A stretch of DNA of 64,000 nucleotides from Clostridiales bacterium (GTDB lineage Bacteria > Bacillota > Clostridia > DUOD01). Position numbers and translations under genes: made by a program. The notes beneath the pieces are model-generated. The model made no database searches. It was not told where the DNA came from and saw only the letters and a program-made list of their open reading frames with translations. The DNA lies in the NCBI GenBank assembly GCA_012838995.1, contig DUOD01000011.1, forward strand, positions 1-64,000, written 5' to 3'. Of the stretch, positions 39,908 through 47,932 are shown one piece after another; within the stretch, counting starts at the first letter, position 1; the number at the start of each line of letters is the position of its first letter.

Positions 39908-41170
39908 ATGTTAAATATAAACGCCTTTTTGCTGCTGGCACTGCTTTCTGCTGTTAAGAACTACGGTAATCATTGGAAGGTCGATACAGCCTTAAAAGAC
40001 AAGATTTCTACCATGTCTGACGAAAGCGTGCCGGTTATCATACTATCCAAAAGCCTTAACGGAAGCAGCATCGAACAATTCATAAAAGAACACAAGGGCA
40101 AGCTGAAATACAGGTTGCCCATAATAAACGGATATGCGGTAGAGCTGCGGTGTAATTGTTTAATGCCCATGGCTAATATCAAAGAAGTTGAATATATTTG
40201 TGAAGATAGTAAGATATCTTCTTTTATGGATATAGCGCGAAAGACGGTGGGAGCCCACAATTTCGGGAATAATAAGTATACCGGCAGTAATGTGGTGGTT
40301 GCCATACTGGATACGGGAGTATACCCCCACCCTGACCTAACCAAACCCAAAAACAGAATTATATACTTTAAGGATTTTGTCAATAACAAAAAATTTCCTT
40401 ACGACGATAACGGCCACGGTACCCATGTGGCGGGTACGGTGGCAGGAAATGGCACCATGTCCAAGGGTAAATATAACGGTATCGCTCCGGAGGCTAAGAT
40501 AATCGGAATTAAAGTCCTGGACAGCAACGGCAGCGGCAACGCATCGGATATTCTGGCGGGTATGCAATGGGTACTCGATAACAAGGACAAATACAATATA
40601 CGAATAGTATCATTATCCCTTGGATCCAAACCGAACAAGGCAGCGACAATGGACCCTTTGATAAGGGGAGTTAACGCCCTGTGGGACAATAACTTGGTGG
40701 TAGTGGCCGCTGCCGGAAATTCCGGTCCCAAAAGAAGTACAATTGCATCCCCGGGTATCAGCCCTAAAATAATCACCGTTGGCGCTTCCGATGATATGAG
40801 AACGATAGAACCCTTCGATGACTCCATTGCAGACTTCTCCAGCAGGGGACCGGTGGGCTGTTGCGGTAAAAAACCCGATCTGGTAGCTCCCGGAGTAAAC
40901 ATCGTATCCACCGCCACCGATAAAAAGTACGGCGGCGACAAAAACGGTCCCGATGGGGCTAATATGCCAAAACCCTATAGAACAATGTCCGGAACATCGG
41001 TTTCAACGCCCATAGTCTCTGGATGCATAGCCCTGATACTTGAAAAATATCCTTCACTGACCCCCAACGATATTAAAAAACTATTGAAAAAATCAACCAT
41101 AAATCTTAACAAAAGTGAGTATGTCCAGGGAAAAGGTTTGATATCCCTTAAAAAGCTAAACGGTCAATAA
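39908..41170 (+). CDS. Subtilisin-like serine protease (S8)
   Basis: 420 residues. An N-terminal propeptide (about 25-105) is followed by the catalytic domain with Asp in VAILDTGVYPHPDL, His in NGHGTHVAGTVAG and Ser in SGTSVSTPIVSG, plus the oxyanion-hole AAGNSGP. The first 15 residues are hydrophobic (INAFLLLALLSAVK), but there is no positive charge or clear cleavage site, so export is uncertain; the shape resembles AprX-type proteases. A related stand-alone propeptide is encoded at 37356. Confidence 0.93.
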   Translation: MLNINAFLLLALLSAVKNYGNHWKVDTALKDKISTMSDESVPVIILSKSLNGSSIEQFIKEHKGKLKYRLPIINGYAVELRCNCLMPMANIKEVEYICEDSKISSFMDIARKTVGAHNFGNNKYTGSNVVVAILDTGVYPHPDLTKPKNRIIYFKDFVNNKKFPYDDNGHGTHVAGTVAGNGTMSKGKYNGIAPEAKIIGIKVLDSNGSGNASDILAGMQWVLDNKDKYNIRIVSLSLGSKPNKAATMDPLIRGVNALWDNNLVVVAAAGNSGPKRSTIASPGISPKIITVGASDDMRTIEPFDDSIADFSSRGPVGCCGKKPDLVAPGVNIVSTATDKKYGGDKNGPDGANMPKPYRTMSGTSVSTPIVSGCIALILEKYPSLTPNDIKKLLKKSTINLNKSEYVQGKGLISLKKLNGQ

Positions 41171-41200
41171 AAAAGAGGTTCAAACCTCTTTTTTATTGAC
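41163..41200. terminator. Bidirectional terminator after the subtilase
   Basis: GTCAATAAAAAAGAGGTT and AACCTCTTTTTTATTGAC form a perfect 18-bp stem between converging genes and overlap both stop codons. Confidence 0.92.
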
Positions 41201-41707
41201 TATTAAGAATTTACCCGCAGCCCTTATAACGCCCATTGCCACAATTCCACCCAAAACAGCGGTCACCAACTGGGGCCAGCTGTACAAAAACGATGCCGGG
41301 AAAGGTACCGGTATTCCCATTATTAATCTAAAGGAAAGTCTTATGCCAAAATACAAAAACACAAATTTGATTACGGATCCCGTTATAAAGGCCAGGTACC
41401 TATTTTTCCCTGCCAACAAACCATATATTATTACCAATATACAATTCCCGGCAGCGATTATGGGTACCATCCAAATCAAAGCTACATGCCCCTGCAGCAG
41501 TACAATAACAGGCGTCAGTATACCCACAACCACCCCGCCCGGTATATCCACCGAAGCCGTTGCAGTAAGCAGTACTGCATTAACCAGAGTACCTACTATA
41601 AACACGTTTACCGTGGGTTCAGGTAAAATAGCCCTGAACAACGTTTGAAACAATACCGCAAGGGCGAGCAGCAGGCCCGTCCTTGTAATATACCTCGTAC
41701 CCTTCAT
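41180..41707 (-). CDS. Small membrane protein, ECF-transporter S-component-like
   Basis: 175 residues with five to six membrane helices. The pattern (TRTGLLLALAVLFQTLFRAIL, GTLVNAVLLTATASVDIPGGVVVGILTPVIVLLQG) resembles small substrate-binding S components of energy-coupling-factor transporters. In clostridia such genes often sit next to hydrogenase-regulator genes, as here. No ATPase or T component is nearby and the substrate is unknown. Confidence 0.55.
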   Translation of the reverse strand: MKGTRYITRTGLLLALAVLFQTLFRAILPEPTVNVFIVGTLVNAVLLTATASVDIPGGVVVGILTPVIVLLQGHVALIWMVPIIAAGNCILVIIYGLLAGKNRYLAFITGSVIKFVFLYFGIRLSFRLIMGIPVPFPASFLYSWPQLVTAVLGGIVAMGVIRAAGKFLIVNKKEV

Positions 41708-41728
41708 AAAGCTATCCCCATTTCATCT

Positions 41729-41977
41729 TTATTTGGAAGTAAAGGCGGTCTTTACCTTTACTCCCCTTAGGTTGCCCAGCTTACCTGTTAAGGCACCTAT
41801 TTCGTCGGTTGTACCGTCCACTATAAGAGCAATTACCGATATGTTCTTTTCTCTGTAGGGTATCCCCATTCTCCCGATAATTATATCACCAAACTGACTC
41901 AAGTAAGAGTTCAGTTTATCGCCCGCCTTTTCACGGTCTTCGACAACTATTGCAATTACACCAATTCTCTTTTCCAT
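41729..41977 (-). CDS. TM1266-type iron-only hydrogenase system putative regulator
   Basis: 82 residues, ACT-like fold. The sequence fits the TM1266 family: MEKRIGVIAIVVEDREKAGDKLNSYLSQFG, IIGRMGIPYREKNISVIALIVDGTTDEIGALTGKLGNLRGVKVK. Family members lie near [FeFe]-hydrogenase maturation genes, though none is in this window. It is first in a two-gene unit with the membrane protein 21 bases downstream. Its about 190-base leader folds into a complex RNA. Confidence 0.85.
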   Translation of the reverse strand: MEKRIGVIAIVVEDREKAGDKLNSYLSQFGDIIIGRMGIPYREKNISVIALIVDGTTDEIGALTGKLGNLRGVKVKTAFTSK

Positions 41978-42059
41978 CCTTTACCTCCGGATTATAAAGT
42001 CTTAAAACTTTAATACTTGTCCTTATTTAATGCGTGACCTTAAATTGAGGAAAGGGCTA

Positions 42060-42165
42060 AGACTCAGCACACTTCCCGTCTTCCGCCTTGTGCAGGGTCT
42101 TGCCTATAACCGGAATACGCAGCTTTCCCTGCAATCAGACTTTTACCTGACTTCGGCTGAGGAAT
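42060..42165 (-). ncRNA. Structured leader RNA of the TM1266-type regulator
   Basis: Read on the minus strand, GCTGAG...CTCAGC closing pairs (plus 42063-42068 with 42156-42161) enclose at least two more helices: TGCAGGG with CCCTGCA (42091-42097 and 42127-42133) and AGTCAG with CTGATT near 42133-42152. A TATAAT box lies about 20-30 bases upstream (near 42180-42186). The layout looks like a multi-branch riboswitch aptamer. It does not match the consensus of any riboswitch that I can recall (cobalamin, Moco, TPP, glutamine were considered). Confidence 0.5.
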
Positions 42166-42287
42166 AAGGTATGGCATCATTATAATATAGCCGCGGCAAA
42201 AATTCTATTCTTTTGGCATAAGTTATTACTAAAAACAGTTATTATTAATTATGGCGGACAATAAGTTTTGCAACTAATGGCTGTTTT

Positions 42288-42857
42288 TTAAGGATCTCTT
42301 GAATCCAGCAGGGTATCGTTCACCTTCCTTAAATTTTCATAAGTAATGGGTCCCACTATACCGTCCGGCGATATGCCGTAGTCCTGCTGAAACCTTTGTA
42401 CCGCACTCCTGGTAAGCTCGTCATAGGTCCCGGTAATTTCACCGTCATAATACCCCGCCATCCTTAAAATGGCCTGCACTTCCTGCACGTCATCGCCGTC
42501 GGGTACCCCAACGTACAAGATACGACCGGTGAATACATCACCCACTATTTTTACCTTGGTACCCAAGGGCACCATATCATACAACTCGATAACATCTTCG
42601 TTAAGCATCCTTATACATCCGTTACTGGCAGCGGTGCCTATGCCCTCGGGGGCATCGGTGCCGTGTATACCATATCCACCCCACCCTGTGTTTAATATGG
42701 TACAATTTAGGTTGTCCAAGCTGCTGCGTCTGCCGCCTGTTACAGAAGCATTTAAATTATGGTCATTAATTTGGAAAAAATATTGCATTACCCTACTCTT
42801 TATAATATACTTATTAGTAATGATTAGTAGTAGGTAATATAATCTTGTGTTAAACAT
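42288..42857 (-). CDS. 3' half of an interrupted L,D-transpeptidase gene
   Basis: The true gene part runs from the core at 42683 to 42288 (131 codons): [16 protein letters not shown] and the catalytic ASNGCIRM (YkuD His and Cys), then a C-terminal PG-binding repeat ([39 protein letters not shown]). The first 58 residues of the track ORF are element DNA and do not match a YkuD domain. The missing N-terminal half is at 47929-48411. L,D-transpeptidases cross-link peptidoglycan; this fragment alone lacks the first half of the catalytic fold. Confidence 0.9.
   Translation of the reverse strand: MFNTRLYYLLLIITNKYIIKSRVMQYFFQINDHNLNASVTGGRRSSLDNLNCTILNTGWGGYGIHGTDAPEGIGTAASNGCIRMLNEDVIELYDMVPLGTKVKIVGDVFTGRILYVGVPDGDDVQEVQAILRMAGYYDGEITGTYDELTRSAVQRFQQDYGISPDGIVGPITYENLRKVNDTLLDSRDP
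42676..42694 (-). repeat. Left attachment site (core plus imperfect repeat)
   Basis: Minus strand TAAACACAGGGTGGGGTGG. It contains the 8-bp core TGGGGTGG (42676-42683) shared with the right end and matches the right site at 16 of 19 positions. Confidence 0.85.
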
Positions 42858-42936
42858 TGCCTTTTATTAGTTTAACACCAATGCTTTTGCCCTACATTAA
42901 GGATGAATAAAATCTTTAAATAGGAGATGAAATTTT

Positions 42937-44094
42937 ATGGAGTACTTTTTAACGGAAGAACAGGAAATGATTAAGGACCTGGCCAAAAGGATTGCCGACG
43001 AAAAAATTGCCCCCGTGGCACTTGAATATGATGAAAAAGGGATATTCCCCAGAGATATAGTTAACATACTTGCCCAGTCGGATTTGTGCGGTGTGTATAT
43101 TCCGGAAGAATATGGCGGACTGGGGGGCGGAATCTTTGAAATGGCGCTGGTGGTGGAAGAACTCAGCAGAGCCTGCGGGGGAATAGCCTTGGCCTTCGCC
43201 GGAACCGGTTTGGGCATATACCCGGTAATACTCTTCGGTAATGAACAACAAAAGGAAAAATACCTACCTGATATCGCCTCCGGCAAAAAACTGGCCGCCT
43301 TTGGTTTGACCGAAGCCGATGCTGGCAGTGACGCCGCCGGTATACAGACCACCGCCACCAAGGACGGAGATTATTACATACTAAACGGCACCAAACAGTG
43401 GATTACCAACGGCGGCGAAGCGGATATTTATACGGTAATAGCCGCAACCGATAAAACCAAGGGTTCCAGGGGTTTTTCCGCCTTTATTGTGGAAAAGGAT
43501 ACCCCAGGCTTTTCATTCGGTAAAAAGGAAGAAAAAATGGGCATACGGGCCTCGGCAACCAGAGAACTGATTTTCGAAGATTGTAAAATACCCAAGGAAA
43601 ACCTGTTGGGTCGGGAAGGTATGGGCTTTATCGTGGCTATGAAAACCCTGGACAGGACCAGGCCGGGGGTTGCAGCCCAGGCTGTGGGCATAGCCCAAGG
43701 CGCCTTTGATAAAGCCGTTAAATACAGCAGGGAAAGACATCAGTTCGGACAACCCATATCTTCATTCCAAGCCATCCAGCATATGCTGGCCGACATGGCC
43801 ATACAAATCGAGGCTGCCCGGGCATTGGTTTACGCCACCTGCAGAACCATTGATGCGGGGGCTAAGAACTTCTCCAAAGAATCTGCCATGTGCAAGGTCT
43901 TTGCCTCCGATGTTGCAATGAAGGTTACCACCGATGCCGTGCAAATCTTCGGGGGTTACGGATATATGAAGGAATATCCCGTTGAAAAGATGATGAGGGA
44001 CGCCAAAATTACCCAAATCTATGAGGGAACCAATCAAATCCAGAGAAATATAATCGCACTGGAGCTTATAAAGGCTGCATCCAGAAGTAAATAA
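42937..44094 (+). CDS. Acyl-CoA dehydrogenase
   Basis: 385 residues, the normal length of short-chain acyl-CoA dehydrogenases. Landmarks: FGLTEADAGSD (FAD/substrate), WITNGGEADIY, RHQFGQPISSFQAIQHMLADMA, and the catalytic glutamate in QIYEGTNQIQR. It is a soluble flavoprotein. The following etfBA genes suggest a reductase complex of the Bcd-EtfAB or CarCDE type. The substrate is not known. First gene of the element; a 250-base stretch before it holds only AT-rich sequence. Confidence 0.95.
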   Translation: MEYFLTEEQEMIKDLAKRIADEKIAPVALEYDEKGIFPRDIVNILAQSDLCGVYIPEEYGGLGGGIFEMALVVEELSRACGGIALAFAGTGLGIYPVILFGNEQQKEKYLPDIASGKKLAAFGLTEADAGSDAAGIQTTATKDGDYYILNGTKQWITNGGEADIYTVIAATDKTKGSRGFSAFIVEKDTPGFSFGKKEEKMGIRASATRELIFEDCKIPKENLLGREGMGFIVAMKTLDRTRPGVAAQAVGIAQGAFDKAVKYSRERHQFGQPISSFQAIQHMLADMAIQIEAARALVYATCRTIDAGAKNFSKESAMCKVFASDVAMKVTTDAVQIFGGYGYMKEYPVEKMMRDAKITQIYEGTNQIQRNIIALELIKAASRSK

Positions 44095-44121
44095 ATACCC
44101 ATTTGGACAGGAGTGACAATA

Positions 44122-44916
44122 TTGAACGTAATAGTATGTATAAAGCAGGTTCCTGCTACCAACGAGGTAAAAATAAACAAACAAACCAACACCATTATTC
44201 GTGAGGGCATCGAATCCATAATCAATCCCTTTGATATGTACGCCGTGGAAGAAGGCATTAGGATAAAGGAAAAATTAGGCGGCAAGGTTACGGCCATCAG
44301 CATGGGTATCCCCAGCGTGGTGGATCTGCTGAGGGAAACCTTGGAACTGGGCGTTGACGATGCCGTTTTACTGAGCGATAAGGCCTTTGCAGGGGCGGAT
44401 ACCCTGGCCACTGCCTATACCCTATCCATGGGCATTAAAAAACTTGGAAAGTACGACATCATACTATGCGGAAAACAGGCTACAGACGGCGATACCGCCC
44501 AGGTCGGGCCCAGCCTCGCCGAAAAACTGGGTATACCCCATATAACCTATGTGAAAAGAATAGAAAAAATAGAAGACAGAAAAATTAGGGCCCAAAGAAT
44601 GACCGAGGACGGTTATGAGGTTATAGAAACAACCCTACCCGCCCTATTGACGGTGGTAAAGGAAATAAACGAACCAAGGCTGCCTTCCATAAAAAACAAA
44701 CTAAGGGCAAAAAAGGCCCACATCCCCATCTGGACGGCCGAAGATATAAACGCCGACAAGAGGCTTACCGGACTTAACGGATCGCCCACAAAGGTTGTAC
44801 GTACCTTTGTACCGGACATGAAAATAGACGGCGAAATGGTCCAAGGCAGTCCCGAAGAACAGGCAGCATACCTAGTACAAAAACTCTGTAAGCTATATTT
44901 CAAAAAAACCAGCTAA
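44122..44916 (+). CDS. etfB: Electron transfer flavoprotein, beta subunit
   Basis: About 264 residues. It starts NVIVCIKQVPATNEVKIN and contains CGKQATDGDTAQVGPSLAEKLG, as in EtfB of bifurcating complexes. The track ORF begins at a GTG inside the ribosome site AGGAG; the TTG at 44122 gives the canonical N-terminus with 8-base spacing. It sits 27 bases after the acyl-CoA dehydrogenase and 19 before etfA. Confidence 0.95.
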   Translation: MNVIVCIKQVPATNEVKINKQTNTIIREGIESIINPFDMYAVEEGIRIKEKLGGKVTAISMGIPSVVDLLRETLELGVDDAVLLSDKAFAGADTLATAYTLSMGIKKLGKYDIILCGKQATDGDTAQVGPSLAEKLGIPHITYVKRIEKIEDRKIRAQRMTEDGYEVIETTLPALLTVVKEINEPRLPSIKNKLRAKKAHIPIWTAEDINADKRLTGLNGSPTKVVRTFVPDMKIDGEMVQGSPEEQAAYLVQKLCKLYFKKTS

Positions 44917-44935
44917 TATACATGTGGAGGTAAAA

Positions 44936-46132
44936 ATGAGCAATATTAGAATTTTGACCGAAAAATGTACAGGATGTGGGTTATGCCTTTCGGCTTGTCC
45001 CTACGGCTGTATAAAGATAGAGAATAAAAAAGCCCAAATCTTAGAAAACTGTAACCTATGCGGCGCGTGCGTGGATTCTTGCAAATTCGGTGCCATAGAA
45101 ATAACCACCGATAAGGGTTTGGAAAATGAAATAGATATCAATGAGTATAAAGATGTTTGGGTGTTTGCCGAGCAAAGAGAAGGTAAAATTGCAAGCGTAA
45201 CCTTTGAACTTTTGGGCGCGGCCAAAAAACTCGCCCAGGACCTGGGCCAATCCCTGTGCGCCGTACTTCTAGGGGACGGCGTTGACAGTCAGGCCAACAC
45301 ATTGATAGAATACGGCGCCGATGTCGTATACTTGGTGGACAACCCTAAGCTTAGAAATTATAACGATGAAATTTATACAAATGTTTTTACGGATTTGATT
45401 AATGAATACAAGCCTAATATTGTACTAATGGGCGCAACAACCTACGGGCGTTCCTTGGCACCCAGGGTATCCTCTCGGCTTAATACCGGTCTAACCGCCG
45501 ATTGTACCGCGCTGGAAATACATCCAAAAGACAATATATTGATGCAGACACGGCCGGCCTTTAGCGGCAATCTTATGGCTACTATTATCTGTCCCGACCA
45601 CAGACCTCAAATGGCCACCGTCCGGCCCAAAGTGATGAAACCCTTGGATAAAGACAGTAACAGGCAAGGTAAAATTATATGCCCTAAAATCACCGTCGAG
45701 GATAGCCTGATGACCAAGGTAATAGAAACGGTAAAGGAAGCAAAGGAAGGTGTTAACCTGACCGAAGCCGACATCATCGTATCCGGCGGCCGGGGGCTGG
45801 GGGATCCCAAGCACTTCAAGCTAATAGAAGAGCTGGCAAAGGTGCTGGGCGGCGCCGTGGGTGCTTCCCGGGCGGCCGTGGATGCCGGCTGGATATCCTA
45901 CAGCCATCAGGTGGGTCAGACGGGAAAAACGGTATCGCCGAAAATATATATAGCCTGCGGTATTTCAGGAGCCATTCAACACCTGGCCGGCATGTCTTCG
46001 TCGGATATAATAATCGCCATAAATAAAAACCCGGATGCACCCATCTTCAAAGCTGCAACCTATGGGATAGTCGGCGATCTTCATCAAATCATACCCTTGC
46101 TGGTATCTGAATTTAAAAAGGCCCTGGCATAA
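44936..46132 (+). CDS. etfA: Electron transfer flavoprotein, alpha subunit with N-terminal ferredoxin domain
   Basis: About 398 residues. Residues 1-65 carry two [4Fe-4S] motifs (CTGCGLCLSACP and CNLCGACVDSCK), then the EtfA alpha/beta domain and the C-terminal FAD domain (GGRGLGDPKHFKLIEELA, GAVGASRAAVDAGW, GQTGKTVSPKIYIACGISGAIQH). Ferredoxin-fused EtfA occurs in complexes such as CarCDE of Acetobacterium. The ATG at 44936 has GGAGG 5 bases upstream; the track GTG is inside that site. A terminator follows. Confidence 0.95.
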   Translation: MSNIRILTEKCTGCGLCLSACPYGCIKIENKKAQILENCNLCGACVDSCKFGAIEITTDKGLENEIDINEYKDVWVFAEQREGKIASVTFELLGAAKKLAQDLGQSLCAVLLGDGVDSQANTLIEYGADVVYLVDNPKLRNYNDEIYTNVFTDLINEYKPNIVLMGATTYGRSLAPRVSSRLNTGLTADCTALEIHPKDNILMQTRPAFSGNLMATIICPDHRPQMATVRPKVMKPLDKDSNRQGKIICPKITVEDSLMTKVIETVKEAKEGVNLTEADIIVSGGRGLGDPKHFKLIEELAKVLGGAVGASRAAVDAGWISYSHQVGQTGKTVSPKIYIACGISGAIQHLAGMSSSDIIIAINKNPDAPIFKAATYGIVGDLHQIIPLLVSEFKKALA

Positions 46133-46146
46133 TCCATTCCAAAATA

Positions 46147-46182
46147 AAAGGACTGTACCGATCGGTATAGTCCTTTTTTGTT
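46147..46182 (+). terminator. Terminator of acd-etfB-etfA
   Basis: AAAGGACTGTACCGATCGGTATAGTCCTTT is a 15-bp stem with one G-T pair, followed by a T-rich run. Confidence 0.9.
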
Positions 46183-46240
46183 TTAACGTACAACCCATAA
46201 GGCATATATTTTATTAAAAAGGTCACCAGGGGGAAAGTTG

Positions 46241-46357
46241 ATGAGAGCAAAATACAGTGTTAAAAGGATATTCGTAGGCACCCGGAGGTTGGAAAAAGTG
46301 ATAGCGGATATCATCCTTTTCCGGATTAAGGGAGAAATAAATCCCAACCCGGATTAA
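46241..46357 (+). CDS. 38-residue ORF next to the recombinase (candidate directionality factor)
   Basis: ATG with AGGGGG 8 bases upstream, ending 12 bases before the recombinase start. The product is short and basic in its first half (MRAKYSVKRIFVGTRRLEKV), then ADIILFRIKGEINPNPD. Family not recognised. Its place directly ahead of a serine recombinase fits a recombination directionality factor like SprB of SPbeta, but the sequence gives no further support. It is too short for the ORF track. Confidence 0.5.
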   Translation: MRAKYSVKRIFVGTRRLEKVIADIILFRIKGEINPNPD

Positions 46358-46369
46358 GGAAGTTGTCAC

Positions 46370-47932
46370 ATGAATAAGGTTTATAAGGCAGGTATTTACG
46401 CCAGGCTGTCCAGGGAGGACGAGGAGAACAGTGAACAATCCAGCAGCATAGAAAACCAAATCGCCCTGCTAACCGCCCATGTTACCGCCATGGGCGCCGT
46501 TGTAGCAGGCGTATATACGGATGACGGCGTATCCGGCACTACTTTTGACAGACCGGGTTTTAAGCGCTTGATTGATGATATAGAAAGTGGAAAAATAAAT
46601 ATGGTAGTTACCAAGGACCTGTCGAGGTTGGGTCGGGATATTACCGAAACCAGCAGGTATTTCCAGCGTTATTTCCCCGAACATAATGTCAGATACATTG
46701 CCGTCAATGACGGTTTGGACACGGGAGACCCTTATAACCCCACCAACGATTTTTTTGTTTTCAAAACCGCCCTTGATGAAATGTACGCCTGTGACATATC
46801 AAAAAAGGTGCGAACGGTACTAGATCATAAGAGAAAATCCGGAAAGTTCATCGGTGCCCATGCACCCTATGGTTATATGAAGGATAAAAATAACCGCAAT
46901 AAGCTGGTCATTGACGAAGAAGCGGCAAAAACAGTGGTCAGGATATATAACATGTATCTTAAAGGCCTGGGTTTTAGCGCCATAGCCGATATATTAAACA
47001 GCCAAGGAATAATGAGTCCTTCCGTTTACAAATCAAAGAATACCAATTACGTTAACGGTAAAAATAAGTATCATCTATGGAACGGCGTTACAATCAAAAA
47101 TATACTTTCCAATCCAACCTACGCCGGGCACCTAACCCAGGGCAAACATAAAAAGGTGCACTATAAATCAAAAAAGAGCATTACCCTGCCCCGCCGGCAA
47201 TGGACCACCGTTTATAATACCCATGATGCCATTATCGACCAGCAGGTGTTTGACCTTGTACAACAAATGCTAAAGAGAAGGGGCAGCCGTCAAACCGGCT
47301 CTATAAAAAAACCAAGACCGTTATCGGGGTTTGTTTTCTGCGGGGATTGTAAGTCTCCCATGACCTTTGCCACCACATCAGCTAACAAAGAGTATTGTAT
47401 ATGTTCGGGTTACAAAAGATACGGCAAGGGTTACTGCAGCCGTCATTCCATTTTGCTGTCGGAATTGGAAGGCCTGATATTAGAGGATTTTTATTCATTG
47501 ATAGAACACCATATGGACTTAAAATGCTTGGATGCCCTGACAAAAGCGGCTGAAAAAAACTACAGCGAACAGTCCCTTGCTGCGGAAGTTAAACACATAA
47601 AAACAAAGCTGGAAAAGCTGGAAAAGGCTTTGACCTACCTCTACCGGGACAAGATAAATAACCTAATAAACCACCGGCAGTTCGTCGACCTTTATTTGCC
47701 CTTGAAGGAAGAAAGGGAAGTACTAAAAAACAGATACGATCATTTAAACGAGCAGCTTAGATTGAGCAAAAAACCAAAAGCCGGCATTAATACCGCCCGG
47801 GACATGATCAAAAAACTTTTAGACAAATCCTACATATTCACCAAAAGAAACCTTGAAAGATTAATAAAAAGGATAGATGTTTTTGAGGACAAAACCCTGA
47901 CGATATACTATAAATTTAAGGCTCCGCATTAA
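46370..47932 (+). CDS. Large serine recombinase
   Basis: 520 residues. N-terminal resolvase domain with the catalytic serine in GIYARLSRED and the arginines of DLSRLGRD. Then a recombinase domain (APYGYMKDKN ... NGVTIKNILSNPTYAG), a zinc ribbon (CGDCKSPM ... CSGYKRYGKGYCSRH), and a coiled-coil region (about 405-470). SpoIVCA and SprA have this architecture. It integrates or excises DNA at att sites. The gene stops 28 bp from the right core site and its last bases overlap the stop of the ldt 5' half. Confidence 0.95.
   Translation: MNKVYKAGIYARLSREDEENSEQSSSIENQIALLTAHVTAMGAVVAGVYTDDGVSGTTFDRPGFKRLIDDIESGKINMVVTKDLSRLGRDITETSRYFQRYFPEHNVRYIAVNDGLDTGDPYNPTNDFFVFKTALDEMYACDISKKVRTVLDHKRKSGKFIGAHAPYGYMKDKNNRNKLVIDEEAAKTVVRIYNMYLKGLGFSAIADILNSQGIMSPSVYKSKNTNYVNGKNKYHLWNGVTIKNILSNPTYAGHLTQGKHKKVHYKSKKSITLPRRQWTTVYNTHDAIIDQQVFDLVQQMLKRRGSRQTGSIKKPRPLSGFVFCGDCKSPMTFATTSANKEYCICSGYKRYGKGYCSRHSILLSELEGLILEDFYSLIEHHMDLKCLDALTKAAEKNYSEQSLAAEVKHIKTKLEKLEKALTYLYRDKINNLINHRQFVDLYLPLKEEREVLKNRYDHLNEQLRLSKKPKAGINTARDMIKKLLDKSYIFTKRNLERLIKRIDVFEDKTLTIYYKFKAPH

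Noticed and set aside
42097-42140. Hairpin before the TM1266 gene as an intrinsic terminator
   Set aside because: The CCCTGCA stem is not followed by a U-run on either strand; it is better read as part of a structured leader.
42060-42165. Cobalamin, Moco or glutamine riboswitch in front of the TM1266 gene
   Set aside because: Single short resemblances (AAGTCAGG, GACGGGAAGTG) occur, but the conserved blocks of those families are not present in the right order.
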